Assembly (NCBI GenBank): GCA_023548195.1
Contig: JAJHZJ010000221.1
Coordinates: 1,904,001 to 1,968,000, forward strand
Origin: Bettongia penicillata ogilbyi
Taxonomy: Eukaryota > Chordata > Mammalia > Diprotodontia > Potoroidae
Direction of reading: 5' to 3'
DNA length: 64,000 bases
Numbering within the stretch: position 1 is the stretch's first letter; the number at the start of each line of letters is the position of its first letter. A model generated the notes under the pieces. That model saw nothing but the letters and a program-made list of their open reading frames with translations, had not been told where the DNA came from and did not search any database. Made by a program: the position numbers and the translations under genes. Positions 24,119 through 35,850 of the stretch are shown one piece after another.

Positions 24119-24140
24119 AAAAAAAAAAAAAAAAAAAAAA
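24119..24140. repeat. Poly(A) tract
   Basis: Uninterrupted run of 22 A, possibly the tail of a lost retroposon. Confidence 0.9.
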
Positions 24141-24159
24141 GCTGTCTCTATGTATTGCT

Positions 24160-25222
24160 TTTACTTCCTCTGATGCACTTCTCCATTCTTCATGAAAATC
24201 TGGCTTGGTTTGCCAAATAGGATTATTTTTTTTTTTTTACACAGTTGTCATTCTTCCTGATAGTCTCTTCGCTCTTAATATTCAAATCTTTACTTTCTCC
24301 TCGGTTTTCATGTTACTACTTTCTCTTGGTTCTTCTCTCTTTCTGACCGCTCCCTCTCAGTCTCTCTTGGCTTATCCCTATCTCTTCTACTCATGTCCTT
24401 ACCTGTAAGTGTTCACTTGAAGTTCTGTCTTGGGTTTCCTTTCTGTATTCTCTCTGATTTCATTCTTCTAGTCTCCCAGATTTGTAATCTAGATGGTAAT
24501 GAGCTCTTAACTTTCCCTTACCCCATATATCTTAACCAGTCATCAAATCGCCAAATCATTTTTGCCTTCACATCTAACCCCTTCTCTCTACTCAAATAGC
24601 CACTAGAATAGTTCAGACTCTCTTCATGTTCTTAATCTAGACTGTTGCGATGACCTTCTGATTAGTTTGTCCCCACTTTAATACATGTTCCATGCACCTG
24701 CTAAAGTGCCTTTCCTTAAGTACTACAGATCTGACCTTGTAACTCCAGTTCTATCCAATGCAACTCCAACTCCTGTTAATCTAGGATTAAAATGTTCGCT
24801 GTCACTTAAAGCCCCCCCCCTTTTCCAGCTTGATGCCAATATATCCTTGCAGCATTAATATGTTTTTACTACTCTCATAGCATTCTGTGGTCTCTCCACT
24901 CTGTTTCTCATAGATAGCACTTCTTCGTCTCCCTTCTATATGTTTCTGCATTAGCCATCACCTATGCTTTTAATGAGTGGTCTCTTTCTTTACCTGTAAC
25001 AGAATCCATCACTTTCTGCAAGCTGTGGTTCAATCTCCCATCTCCTACATGAAACCTTTCCTGATGGCTCCACTTGCTAATTCCCTCCCTCACTACCATA
25101 TTTATTTTGTTTTTATTCTGTATCTACATGTATATACTCTTTTTCTCTCCCCCCACTTCCCCTCCTCCCATAGAATGTAAGCTTCTTTAGAGTAAGAGAC
25201 TGTTTCATTCTTTGTATTTGAA
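24160..25222 (+). mobile_element. L2 element 3' half
   Basis: Sense L2: tctttctgaccgctccctct near 24337, ctgaccttgtaactccagtt near 24732, gaaacctttcctgatggctc near 25050 and tagaatgtaagcttctttag near 25170, ending close to the L2 terminus. Confidence 0.8.
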
Positions 25223-25224
25223 TT

Positions 25225-25425
25225 CCTGTTCAATGGAGAGAGTACAAGACCTGGAATCAGCTGTGTCCCTCTGGGAAAGTTACTTAACTACTATCTGCCT
25301 CAGTTCCTGATCTGTAAAATAGGGATCATAACAGGATCTATCTTCTAGAGTTGTTGTGAAGATAAAATATGTATAAAGCACTTTGCAAACTTTAAATATT
25401 AGTTGTTATTAAATGATACCATGAT
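25225..25425 (+). mobile_element. CORE-SINE (MIR/THER-like)
   Basis: tgggaaagttacttaactac, gatctgtaaaatagggatca, agagttgttgtgaagataaa and cactttgcaaactttaaata. Confidence 0.75.
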
Positions 25426-25589
25426 TAGATGGATGTAATATAACCATTTTAATATTCATTTCCCTGCATTTTTCTTCCATCTAGTATAAAATAATGTGAT
25501 TCAATTTCTATTCCTCAGTTTTTGGTGGCAATTGGTATCACTATGATAATAGGTGACATTTATATTGCTCCTGCCTGTACAAATCACTG

Positions 25590-25790
25590 CCTATCAGATG
25601 TTTAAAAATAATAATTGTCTCCCATTTATGTAATGATTTTATTTTTTTTCTCATGCATTTCATCATCAGATAGGTTATGGAAATATTATGATCTTATTGG
25701 GGAGGAGACTGGACAAGACATGCTAAGTAATTTGTCCCCAGTTTTACCCCAGATTCAGATGTGTTGCCCTTCTGTTAATATAGAACTGTG
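25590..25790 (-). mobile_element. Degenerate SINE
   Basis: Weak antisense THER-like sequence (tttatgtaatgattttattt, gacatgctaagtaatttgtc). Confidence 0.35.
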
Positions 25791-25959
25791 GCTAACATTT
25801 TAGTTGTCTGCTAAAATTAAGTTTTGATTTTATAAAATAATAACATTTAAATCATAAAGGGGCCAGAAGGGACCCAAACTCCTTATTTTTTGATGAGCTA
25901 AAAATCCTTTTTCAAGGGCACACAGTTTCAAGGATTACTTTAACATCCCTGCCCGTTCA

Positions 25960-26060
25960 GTTTCCTTCTGTGTATAAAGTGAGTAGGCAAGGAAGGTGAG
26001 GAACGGCCTCTGGACTAAGTTGTCTCTCAGGTTTCTTTCAGCTCTGATGATTCCTTGATT
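25960..26060 (+). mobile_element. SINE 3' fragment
   Basis: cagtttccttctgtgtataa and aggtttctttcagctctgat, the 3' part of a MIR-like SINE. Confidence 0.5.
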
Positions 26061-27179
26061 TTTCAGTTATAGTCATTTAAAGTGTGCCCTCTTGTGGACT
26101 ACTAGCATTTTTGGTAAAGGCTGTACCATGAGAATAAAGGACATAAGACTTTTTTTCCTCTAAAACCTTCAGATAAAAATCAGTTTTGAATCTTCAAAAT
26201 TCATATGACTTGATTTTGAGTTCAAAATCTTAATGTTATATTTCTATAAAACTCAAAAGATAACCTCAAAAAATACATAGAGTATGAACCCTGTGTTGTA
26301 TTACAAGTTATAAGAGAAAAAAAAAACAAGTTTGAGTTATTGGAGCTGATGTCTCAGTTAAGGTACTATTAATAAAAACTTGAGAAAATTATTTCCATTC
26401 AGATTATTAATACTCAGAGGTTTTGACTCTTTAAGGCAGAATCTAGAAAGAAAAATTATTGAAAATACCCACACAGCAGAAAAACAAAATTGTGTTTTAA
26501 GCATCATTTTGTAATTCAGATTATAAATTTCAGAGAAAATTATCTGTCTGCATAATAGAGGAAGTTCCTCCCTGGGAGCTCCCTATGCCATCAAATTATA
26601 GGTCTAGTCAAGGAAAGCAAGATTCATTTTAGTATTTTACAGAATATTCCTTCATTAGAGAAGCTTTAAGACCATCAGTTCTATGCTTTTAAAAATGGCA
26701 AATAACTTATAATTTGTTTGATTGATAACTTTTAAGTTTTCTAACATTTCAAACATAAACCTCTTTTCTCCCTATCCCTCTTCATGTAGGGTTTGCTTGG
26801 AGTGCTATGACCAGTCCTATCTTTAGTCTTTCCTTTTGACAAAAGGCTCAAATTGTTGGATTGGTCAAACTACTGGCAATTAATGTAGGTGAACTGAAAT
26901 AAGAGGGTTCTTCATATCATCCTGTGAAAAATCGAACTCATAGACTGAGTCTTAACATCTTTAGTTTTTCATGTCTTTCTTTGAGACCATGCTTTTCTTT
27001 TTTGAGAAGATAGAGTGAAACAAAATCTCTTGATAAGGAAGATAGTAAAATTGTTGCATGTTTACAAAGCTTCTAAGTATCTGAGGCTACATTTGAACTC
27101 AAGCTTTCCTGACTCTGTAACTGGCACTCTCCACTTTTATTGAAAGCAGTCCTGAAGAACTGCTTGGAATAGTGGTACT
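26061..27179. other. Intron 1 sequence, no gene seen
   Basis: AT-rich; cctccctgggagctccctat near 26566 resembles the tail of a marsupial SINE. Nothing else is assignable. Confidence 0.4.
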
Positions 27180-27330
27180 GTGTAGGTGTGTTGGATTTGT
27201 AGCTTGCAGATCAAATTCTGGCCCCTTTACTGTCTTCTCTACCTTGAACATGTGATTTATAATTCCTGGACCTTAGTTTCTTCATTTGCAAAGTGAAGGG
27301 GGTTGTATTAGAAGGTCTCTAAGGCAATAT
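27180..27330 (+). mobile_element. MIR-like SINE
   Basis: tggaccttagtttcttcatt and ttgcaaagtgaagggggttg form the MIR core. Confidence 0.55.
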
Positions 27331-27334
27331 ATGT

Positions 27335-27660
27335 GTCCTTAGTCTCCTCTCCCCTCTTCTCCAACAAATGACCTGCACTTTCTGATTAACTTTCCCCCCT
27401 AATCTTTTGTTCCCTTCTTGTCTGCTGGTTCCTTCTTTGGTACCTACAGTTGTGTCCAAATTTCCTCCATCCATTTAAAAAAAATACGAAACCCTTAACC
27501 AGACCATTTTATCTCCTCCATCTTAAATCTTTTCATCAAGCTAAGCACCTATATTTTTCATTGAACCTATTCTCATATGGAATGACTTCCAGTCTTGCTT
27601 GACTTCTTGGGTCACTCCTGCTTAAAAATCTTTCCTAAAACTTCCTGCCTAAAACACAGT
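27335..27660 (+). mobile_element. L2-like fragment
   Basis: C-rich sense sequence resembling the L2 ORF2 middle (agaccattttatctcctcca, aaaatctttcctaaaacttc). Confidence 0.5.
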
Positions 27661-28523
27661 AAGCTGGTCTCACCAGGGCAGATTATAGCCCCATTGAAAG
27701 TTAGAATAGTTATATTAAAGCAGATTAATAGAATTGTTCAATAGAAATAGGAATAATATTGGTAAAATATAAGTATAATTGCATCATTTCTTTTTGCAGT
27801 CCATTATTCTTTATACCTATGTAAATCAGTACTTCATTGAAATTTCATAATCCTAGCCTTATGTTTCTTTTACCATAAAGCCCTTTGTTTGTTTTAATAT
27901 AAAATAATATAAATAGTTCTATCTCTTGTTGGATCATATATCTCTCAATTCTTTGTCATGTTCAGGGCAGGGCGGAATGTATGTAGTTGATATTAAGTGA
28001 TTTTAAATCTGATGGGATCTTTTAAAACTCTTGAGGAAGTTTTCAGATTCATTTGCAGTTCTTTATTTTTGCCAGTAGATGGTAGGACTGGTTCTTTGAG
28101 TTTACAGAATTCAGTCTGTTTTGTAGATGAAGATGATACAGCTGATACTTACATGAAGAACCTGAATAAACTGAGAGCTAGAAAATGTAAGTGCTCACGT
28201 TTACACTGCTGCTTAGTGGGAGAACACCGAGAAAAACAAGCTCATCTCTTTTAACTTACATTCTTCTGCTCTTTGTATTATATCTTTTACTTATCTTCAA
28301 AAGGGCTTTTTGTTGCTCTGTCTACTGTTACATTTTGTTTGAAAAATTAATGAGATCTTTATAAATTTGGCGTAATAGTATAAATTATACTCTTTCCACT
28401 CAAATTTTGTTGAATTAGAAATTTCAGAATTGTTACCTTATTTTTTCCTAATAATTCAGAAACTAGAACCAACTCTTTGATTTATCCTAGATGATAGAGG
28501 ACTGCATGGATAGTTGAAATATA
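27661..28523. other. Intron 1 sequence with an exon-like segment
   Basis: AT-rich, no repeat recognised, apart from the exon-like block at 28076-28186. Confidence 0.4.
28076..28186 (+). other. Exon-like 111-bp segment of unknown origin
   Basis: A pyrimidine-rich acceptor (tctttatttttgccag) lies at its left and a consensus donor (gtaagt) at 28187. One frame is open throughout and reads DGRTGSLSLQNSVCFVDEDD and then TADTYMKNLNKLRARK. The composition, acidic then basic and purine-rich, looks coding rather than transposon-like. I do not recognise the protein. It could be an unannotated alternative exon, a piece of a nested gene, or a decayed retrocopy. Confidence 0.4.
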
Positions 28524-28640
28524 CAGGTAATCCAGACTGATAAATGAATTACATTCCAGAAGTCCATTTACAAATTACTTTAGAACCCATAATATATTTT
28601 CCGTAGAAATGACATTGGTAATTAGGTTCCTAGACTGAGC
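28524..28640 (+). mobile_element. Tigger/mariner-like relic
   Basis: TA followed by caggtaatccagactgataa and attccagaagtccatttaca, resembling Tigger-type terminal sequence. The other end is not seen. Confidence 0.45.
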
Positions 28641-28729
28641 TGCATCAGCCTATTTAAATCATAATGTAGTAAGCCATATTGTTGTAGTGTTAATAATTAA
28701 AACAATTAAAATGAATGAGAAAGTTGCCA

Positions 28730-28985
28730 CTCTTTCTTTAATTCTTCTCTCTGATCTTCATCCACCCACCCCCTTCTGGTCATTGCTAAGTCATGTAAAT
28801 TCTGCCTCCATTATTCTATGGCTATTTTGTCATGAATCTGTACTCTCATCCCTTAATTCTTATTTACCTTTGCTTACTCCATGCATTTCTTCTTACTTGA
28901 ACTCTTGCCTTAGACTTGCCTTTAGAGGCTATGTATGATATTGCAGCCTGTTATTTATTTAGAATTAGAGATGAAAGTGGAAGGG
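28730..28985 (+). mobile_element. L2-like fragment
   Basis: tgtaaattctgcctccatta and actccatgcatttcttctta resemble L2 ORF2 3' sequence. Confidence 0.45.
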
Positions 28986-29344
28986 AAGAAAAATTGTTTG
29001 CTCTAGTCCCACAGGGCAGGGATATGACTGACAAGTAAGAATGAATTAAGTGATCAACATCACCTGTTTCTTGCTGAAACTTATTCTTTTACTGTTTTCC
29101 TTTTTAATACAAAGTAGTACAGGCCATTGTGTGTGCATATATGTGTGTGAACGTATACACATGTGTTTGGGGGTGGGAGGGTTGTATGAGAAGAGGGACA
29201 GACTTGCCTTCAGGCATTCCTGTGCCAGAAATCACCATATTCCTGTTACCAAAAAAGCAGAACTAGGAGCAGTGGACTAATGTTTCAGAGGGAGATTTTG
29301 CTTCCATGTGAGAGCTGCCGATTTGACAACTACAAGTTGTCAAA

Positions 29345-29495
29345 TGCAACTCCCATATTTCACTAATGAGGAAAATGAGGACTCAGAGGTTGTAGTTTGC
29401 CCAAGGTAACGCAGCGAAATGGTAGATTTGAAACCAGGCCCTTTGACTCTAAAACTGTCTTCTTTCTACTGCACTATATTGCTTATTCACCAAAT
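29345..29495 (-). mobile_element. MIR-like SINE (antisense)
   Basis: actaatgaggaaaatgagga, gtttgcccaaggtaacgcag and tttgaaaccaggccctttga. Confidence 0.75.
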
Positions 29496-29604
29496 AGGTT
29501 ACGAAAATTTCTTAGCCATTCGTCTCTTGGCCTCTAGTTCTTCCCTCTGCCAATCTATCCTTCACACATATGCTATAATAATAACAACAACAGAATAATT
29601 AGTA

Positions 29605-29700
29605 TTTCTGTATCTCTTTAAGATTTGTGAAGCATTTTATAAATATACCATTTATCCTAACAACCCTGGGAGGTAGGTTCATCTCCTTCACACACACAGT
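29605..29700 (-). mobile_element. THER/MIR3-like SINE fragment
   Basis: gaagcattttataaatatac with tcctaacaaccctgggaggt. Confidence 0.6.
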
Positions 29701-29919
29701 AGAACTATTGTGGATTGGTTCCATGTGTCCTCCAAGAGTAGGTGTCTCGAATGAGCTCCTACTGATATTTTCTGTAGGTTGTAGTAGAGTGGATGAGACT
29801 TTATTCAGTTACTGCCACTCAGAGAACTGGTTCTGTGATAGACAGAACTCAGGATTTGCTCTGTAGTGCCAACCTTACAAACCTGTATTAATGAATAAAA
29901 GTAATTTTTCTTCCTTAAT

Positions 29920-30030
29920 CAGTCAATGACCACTTAACTGTGTGCCAGATCTAGGGCTGAGTGCTGGGAGGCAAACAAAGGCAAATAAATACAAGGTCCC
30001 TGCCTTCTGTGGCTGAACTCCTCCTGTTCA
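29920..30030 (-). mobile_element. L2 3' end (antisense)
   Basis: gtgccagatctagggctgag followed by aaggtccctgccttctgtgg. Confidence 0.6.
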
Positions 30031-30039
30031 GGACCTAAC

Positions 30040-30759
30040 ACCTGTAAAGTCTTCCTTTTGAAAATGATATTTCTAGTCAACTATCAAGGCTTAGGATTTA
30101 GAACTGCAATTGTTGTTTTTCTAGTAATAATTTATTCACTATTTCACCTGGCTAATTAACCTATGGCTCATTTTGTAAAAATGACTTCTGAAATTAAGCA
30201 GTCTGACTTTGGGACTTTGGAATAAAGCTAACCTTTCCACTGGGAAACTGAATACTTGACCTCAATATACTATGTGCTCTCCATGGGGAGATGCACTCAG
30301 GACAGTTCATTGGAGGTGCCTGAAAAAATATTGGAAATAAGGAGAATAGCACAACCACTCAGTATGTTTACAGTTACCCACTGCTTCTGCCTTCCTTTTC
30401 CTGCCTATACCTACTGTGGGCTGTACTAGACAGTTAGTCCCAAGCTTCTCCCTAGGCAGATAGGGTTTCATTTTCCTTCCACCTATTCCCCTCCCCATAA
30501 ACCTAAGCTGCCCTGTCTACGTTCCTCCAGTTTTCCTTGCCCATCACAAATCTTACTTAAAATAAGATTTTGTCTTATTTTTTGTCTTTTATCTTTATCT
30601 GATCTTTCTTAATTTCCAATTTTTGCATGCTTTATAAAGTATATGATACGGTTTTTATTGATGGAAAAGACCAAGATGCATTGCCATATGCTTTACCACT
30701 GGACCTTCCATCTGATTTGAAGCTGAAAGCTGCTATTTATCTCCCCTCAATTATAACGT
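30040..30759. other. Intron 1 sequence, no gene seen
   Basis: No confident repeat. The segment near 30640-30720 (tatgatacggtttttattga onward) is unassigned. Confidence 0.4.
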
Positions 30760-31320
30760 GATCCTCAGGGAAGAGCCAGGGCTTACATATATAGGTCTGG
30801 GAGTCATCTCCATAATGGAAACCATAGGAGCTGATCAGATCACCAAGGAATAAGTGTGGAAAGAAGAAAAGAATCCAGGACTGACCCTTTGATTTTACCC
30901 ACAATTAGGTGACATGATATGGGTTGGGAGCCACTTGCAAAGGGGCTAGTCAGTATAGATAGGGAGGATTGTTGAGAGTGGGAAGTCTCATGAAGACTCA
31001 GAGGAGAGAAAGTGTCCAGGAGGAAAGCGTGCTCAACTGTGTCAGATGCAGCAGAGAGGCTGCGGACCAGATTTCGAAGGATTGAAGAGTGAGAAATGAG
31101 GAAGTGAAGGCAAGAAGTGTAGACATTTTTTCCTCGGCATTTACAGAAAGGAAAGTAACTTGAGGGAATAGACTGTGAACCTGTACAAAGAGATTGAAGA
31201 TTAGAGAGTGAATGATTGAAGAAGCAAACTGTTGAAAAAAAAGTGGAAAGAATGATTTCAAAAGCTGATATAGAAAGATTGTCCTTGGAAAAGAGAAAGG
31301 CCAACTAGCCTCAATAACCA
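30760..31320 (-). mobile_element. L2 ORF2 remnant (RT region), antisense
   Basis: On the minus strand a readable stretch includes RNLVRSLSAASDTVEHAFLL, corresponding to the L2/CR1 reverse transcriptase motif 'DLSAAFDTVDH', and KIKGSVLDSFLL, which matches the 'PQGSVLGPLLF' motif. The catalytic aspartates further on are not reached. Stops and substitutions show it is inactive. Confidence 0.75.
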
Positions 31321-31384
31321 TTGTCACTTCTCAGTGCATCAAAAGACTTTAAATGGAACAGTTAACCTTGAGAATACATTAAAA

Positions 31385-31610
31385 CAAATTATATATGGCT
31401 AACATGTATAGAGCTCTTTTGCAAAGCAAACTTATTACAAAGTTGCTCATCTGATCCTCAAAACCCTGTGAAGTGGGTGCTATTGCTATCCTCACTTTGT
31501 GGGTGAAGAAACTGAGGCTGGTCACATGGCTAAATAAATGTCCATGAATTTTAACCTAGGTCATCCTGGCTTCAATTCCAGCACTATCCACAATGTCAAA
31601 TACTTGCATC
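31385..31610 (-). mobile_element. CORE-SINE (THER1-like)
   Basis: ctgatcctcaaaaccctgtg, gaagaaactgaggctggtca and catcctggcttcaattccag. Confidence 0.7.
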
Positions 31611-32409
31611 TAGAATTAGATTTAAAGCTTTGCCAGACTCCACAGCCTTCCCCTAATAAAAGTCACCTGTCAGTTAAACTGTTTGGTTAAGATCAGAGGT
31701 ATTAAAATATTAACAAGGTCTGTCTAATTTGTTAATAGTGAAGTTAAAAGAAGTTGTGGATTTTTAGTGAAGTATATAGATATTTATAGACTCAAAGAGA
31801 AGACAGGGGTGTACAGTATTCATTTTGTGAGATGCTGAGATAGTGGCCTGCATTTTTGTGAATAGTAAAAGAGTCTTGGTCCATTTGTGAATTTGTTGTA
31901 GTCCATTTGCCCCGAAAAGAAGCATGGTAGGAAGAACACTGAGTTTAGTCAGAAGAGTCAAAAGGCTTCATCTTCCTCAACTACTCCAGTCTGTGTGGTG
32001 GTAAAAAGAATAGGTCAACAAAAAGTCCAGCTTAATGAACATTAAATAGTCTGTACTATAGGGCTCCTGAGTGTGCTTAGATTAATATGTGCATGTGTAT
32101 AGATTTAAATGTGAATTTTTGCCACGTGGTAGATCTGATGTTTAGTCTGCAACTGCTAAGCCTAGAAAGCATTATTGCTTTGTCTTGTTTTTCAAATCAT
32201 ACAGGTCAAAGCTTTGATCTGATATAAAAATATGTAAAATATTTGCTGCCTTTTTATTTTGTGGTGTTTTCATATTTATACATTTGTATTACTATAAAAT
32301 AAAACAGGTAGTGTGCCTCTCAAACCTCTTGACATCCTGCCCCCTCTCCCCAAGCAACTTGAATTCTGCTCCTTACGAGTTGTTTGACCTTTGGCAAATC
32401 AATCTCTTG
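31611..32409. other. Intron 1 sequence, no gene seen
   Basis: AT-rich and featureless by eye. Confidence 0.45.
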
Positions 32410-32660
32410 AGTCTAGTAAGTCTACTAGCATTTATTAACACCTGTTATATGCCGGAGGTGTGCTAAGTTCTGTGATATAAAGAAAAGCAAAGAGAGAGAA
32501 CCTGATCTCAAGGAGCTCACAATATAATGGGGAAGAAAACATACAAATGACTGTATATGGACAAGATAATAGATGGGTTAAATTGAGGATGATGTCCAAG
32601 AGAAGGCATTAGAATTAACGAGTACGATGAAAGGCTTCTTACAGAATGTGGGACTTTAAG
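32410..32660 (-). mobile_element. L2 3' end (antisense)
   Basis: ctagcatttattaacacctg, ctcaaggagctcacaatata and gaaggcattagaattaacga in L2 antisense order. Confidence 0.8.
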
Positions 32661-32669
32661 CACAATTTC

Positions 32670-33370
32670 TTCATCTGTAAAATTGGGTGAGTGAAGTACC
32701 TTGTTACTTTGAGTGGTTGTATGTGTGTTATTATTTTATTAGTTTAAGATATGCCTTCCCCCTTTCACAGCAGTATTATTTTTTCCTTCTTTACCCCAGT
32801 CCTTTCCTGGTGCTTCTTTTTTATTATTATTATTTTTTAAGAAGTTTTTCTGATAATGTACAGAATGCTGTGCTCTAGCAACCCCTTGCTTCTTTATTAT
32901 AAAGATGGAGATATGTTTCACTGTCTTGTCTCTGGGGCCATTATTGGTTTTTCAGTTCATGGTCTTTTCATTTGCATTATTATAATTATTGTGTATCTTT
33001 TGCTTCCACTTTTTCCATTCAGCACCATTTCATACGGATCTGAATGTGCTTCTGAATTCCTCAGTCATAATTTCTTACTGAACAAATATATTCTGTTTAT
33101 TGCATTCATGCACCACATTTTTTCAGGCATAACTAATTAGTAGGTAACTGTTTTGTTTGGTTATTGCATCCACAAAGTATGCTACTATGAATATTTTAAT
33201 ATGTGGGACCATTCTCTTTTTCCTAGACCTCATTGGGTTCTGTAATATACCCAGCAGTGGAATCTCTGGTCTCAGCGTATGCAGAGTTTACTCTTTTCCT
33301 TGCACAATTCCAAATTGATTTCCAAAATAGATGAACCAATTTACAGTATTACCAATATTCCGTTTGCCAG
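32670..33370 (-). mobile_element. L1 3' region (antisense)
   Basis: Antisense 3'UTR and ORF2 end: tgtgggaccattctcttttt near 33201, ctcattgggttctgtaatat near 33228 and aaattgatttccaaaataga near 33310, corresponding to the ORF2 C-terminal blocks of other copies. Confidence 0.65.
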
Positions 33371-33374
33371 CTCT

Positions 33375-33490
33375 TCCAATCACTCAGTAAGCAAACATTT
33401 ATTAATACTTTACTATGTACTAAAAACTATTCTAGGGGTACAAAAACAGGCAAATAGCTCCTGCCTTTAATGAGCTTAAATAATCTATTC
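33375..33490 (-). mobile_element. L2 3' end (antisense)
   Basis: aagcaaacatttattaatac and ctcctgcctttaatgagctt; probably inserted in the L1 copy that flanks it. Confidence 0.7.
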
Positions 33491-33903
33491 TAGTTTTTTC
33501 TTTTATGTTACTCTTTTTTTTTTAAATTTTTATTGGTATCTTTTGTTCCTTTTGTTCATTGCATTGACTAAATTTTCCTATCTTCCTCCCTCTCCCTTTA
33601 AGGGAAAAAAAAAATAGTCACTACATCGAGTAAGTCTGAAAATACATGCAGAATTTCACGCCTGCAGGTCTCCCAACCCTACGAAAGTGTAAGGGGAGGT
33701 ATCTTCTCGTTTCTCTTCTTTGGGACCATGCAATGTTCACTTTCATTCGTTTTGTGGTTGTTCTTTCCATTTAAATTGGTGTAGTCATTGCCAATGTTTT
33801 TTCTTGGCTATGATTCCTTCACTTAGATAAGTCTTTTTCGGCTTATTATTAATCATGTCTATCGTTTCTCATACCTCTGTACTATTCCATTATATATTTG
33901 TCC
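33491..33903 (-). mobile_element. L1 3'UTR-like (antisense)
   Basis: tattggtatcttttgttcct, tccctctccctttaagggaa and gtactattccattatatatt resemble other antisense L1 3' regions in the window. Confidence 0.5.
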
Positions 33904-33945
33904 AGTTGTTGTGTTTGTCCTTCGCTCTCAAAGAGAACTAACTCT
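33904..33945 (-). mobile_element. RTE-type LINE/SINE 3' tail
   Basis: gttgttgtgtttgtccttcg and ctctcaaagagaac match the shared tail of the elements at 15861 and 38031. Confidence 0.55.
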
Positions 33946-34039
33946 TTGTCCATTATGCTGTTCTTAAAAACATTTCCTTAGTACAAACTTTATCCTTAGG
34001 GTACCATACTATTGTGTCCAATTCTAGATACAATACTTC

Positions 34040-34350
34040 CAGTTAAATAAATATTCATTGAGCACCTTCATTGTGTAAGACAGTGAGAAGTATTGTATAA
34101 AGGTGAATAAAGCATAATCCCTGTTCTAAAGTACTAAGTAGGGAGAAATAATATATGTATTAAATACAACATAAAGTAGATGGTGGAAACATGGTAACTT
34201 AGGGGATCATAGGAAAGGAGGGGATAATTTATGACCAGAGGGAAAGATATTCCCTGTTTCCTTAAAGAGCAAGATTGGCAAACTATAGTATGTGCAAAGG
34301 CAAGCAACCATAAATTTTTGAGAGGGAGGTGCTGAAAATACATTATCTGA
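34040..34350 (-). mobile_element. L2 fragment (antisense)
   Basis: taaatattcattgagcacct and atccctgttctaaagtacta; the rest is degraded. Confidence 0.55.
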
Positions 34351-34359
34351 GAATTACCA

Positions 34360-35090
34360 GATCTTACTCTTTCTACCTTTACAAGATCTCGTGTCAGCTC
34401 CTTATCTCACACAGCTACAACCTTAGTTCAGGTCCTCATCACTTCTCACTTAAATTAATGCAGCAGCATAATTAGCCTCCCTTCCTCAAGTGTCTCCTTA
34501 CTCCAGTCTGTTCTCTGTACACTCACCAAAATTCTCTTCCTTAAGTGCAGATCCAGCCATGTGATTTCCCTTTTTAATCAACTCCTGTGGCTCCCTATTC
34601 GCTACAGCATAAAACATAAATTCTCTTTAGCTTTTAAAGACTTGCACAACCTCGTCCCAACCTATATTATTGAACATTACTCCCTTTCCCACACTGAAGT
34701 ACAGACAAATTAGCCTTGTCTGTGTACCTCACATATTACACTCCATCTCCCATCCTTGTCCTTTACACTGGTTGTCCCCCATGCCTAACGTGCAGTCTCT
34801 CTTTTCCTTCATCACATAAAATCTCTTTCTTCCTTAAAGATGGTCTTCTTGGAGCTTCTTCATAGACCTTTTCCAAGTCCCTTTAACTGCCCTTCTCACA
34901 TTACTTTGTATTTAATTACTTGTTACTTATTTGTGTATATTCTTTTTATATTTATTCTGTTCTTAACATGTACATTTGTTGCCTCCTCCTTTAGAATGTA
35001 TGACCTTTTGTTTCATTTTATTTATATTCCCAGCACTGACCAGACTGCCTAGCATATAGTAGATGTTTAATAAACCTTTGTTGATTGATT
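34360..35090 (+). mobile_element. L2 element 3' half
   Basis: ctacaaccttagttcaggtc, caactcctgtggctccctat, tttaaagacttgcacaacct, tagaatgtatgaccttttgt and the terminus tagatgtttaataaaccttt with a ttgattgatta tail. Confidence 0.85.
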
Positions 35091-35309
35091 AATGCATGGT
35101 TAATGAATGCCTATGATTGGAAGATGAAGGAAGGGAGACCCTTCTAAAGGAAGGGAAAAAACGAGAGATATGTTGAATTTTCTACATTTGAAAAGCTGTC
35201 ACATCAGTGGAAGAATTAGCTTATTTATTGTTTCATTGCTAAGAGCTTGGATCAGTGAGATGGTATTTAAGGAGAACCAGATTTCATTATAAACAATAAT
35301 GACTTCATT

Positions 35310-35400
35310 AATTAAGCATCTATTAAACATTTACTGTGTGCAAAATGTTGCTAAGACCTGAGGATACAAATAGAAGTAAGTAAAACCTCACATTCCAAGA
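35310..35400 (-). mobile_element. L2 3' end (antisense)
   Basis: ttaagcatctattaaacatt and gctaagacctgaggatacaa. Confidence 0.65.
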
Positions 35401-35519
35401 TACACTTGCCAACAATTAGAAGGATTATCTATTTTAAAAAATCATTAAGTACAGTAAATTGCATTCCAAAAAAAGTGGGCTTCACTTCCCTCTTTATCTC
35501 CATCTTCTGGCTTCCTATC

Positions 35520-35850
35520 AATGGAAGTTTTCTCTTCTTTTTTAGATTATTTTTCCCAGTCAAATGTAAAAAAAAAGTTATCAGTTTTTAAAATTTTGAG
35601 TTCCAAATTTCCTTCCCTACTACCACAGAGCTGTTAAAAATATTTTTGTACATATTTTTCCTTTCCCTTTTTCTTTTCCTTTTTTTAAAAAAAAATTCTT
35701 GGGGATACAAAAACCTAGTAGTGCCATTACTGTGTCAAAGGGTATGCCCAGTTTTATAGTCTTTGGGGCATAGTTCCAAATTGCTCTAAGAATAGTTGGC
35801 TCAGCTCACAACTCTACCAGCGTTGCATTAGTGTTGGCGGAGACTAAACT
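35520..35850 (-). mobile_element. L1 ORF2 C-terminal fragment (antisense)
   Basis: cttggggatacaaaaaccta, tgtcaaagggtatgcccagt and catagttccaaattgctcta match the same part of the L1 copy at 9540-9640. Confidence 0.75.

Noticed and set aside
30840..31304. 154-residue ORF as a possible gene on the minus strand
   Set aside because: It contains degraded L2 reverse-transcriptase motifs, so it is transposon remnant, not a host gene.
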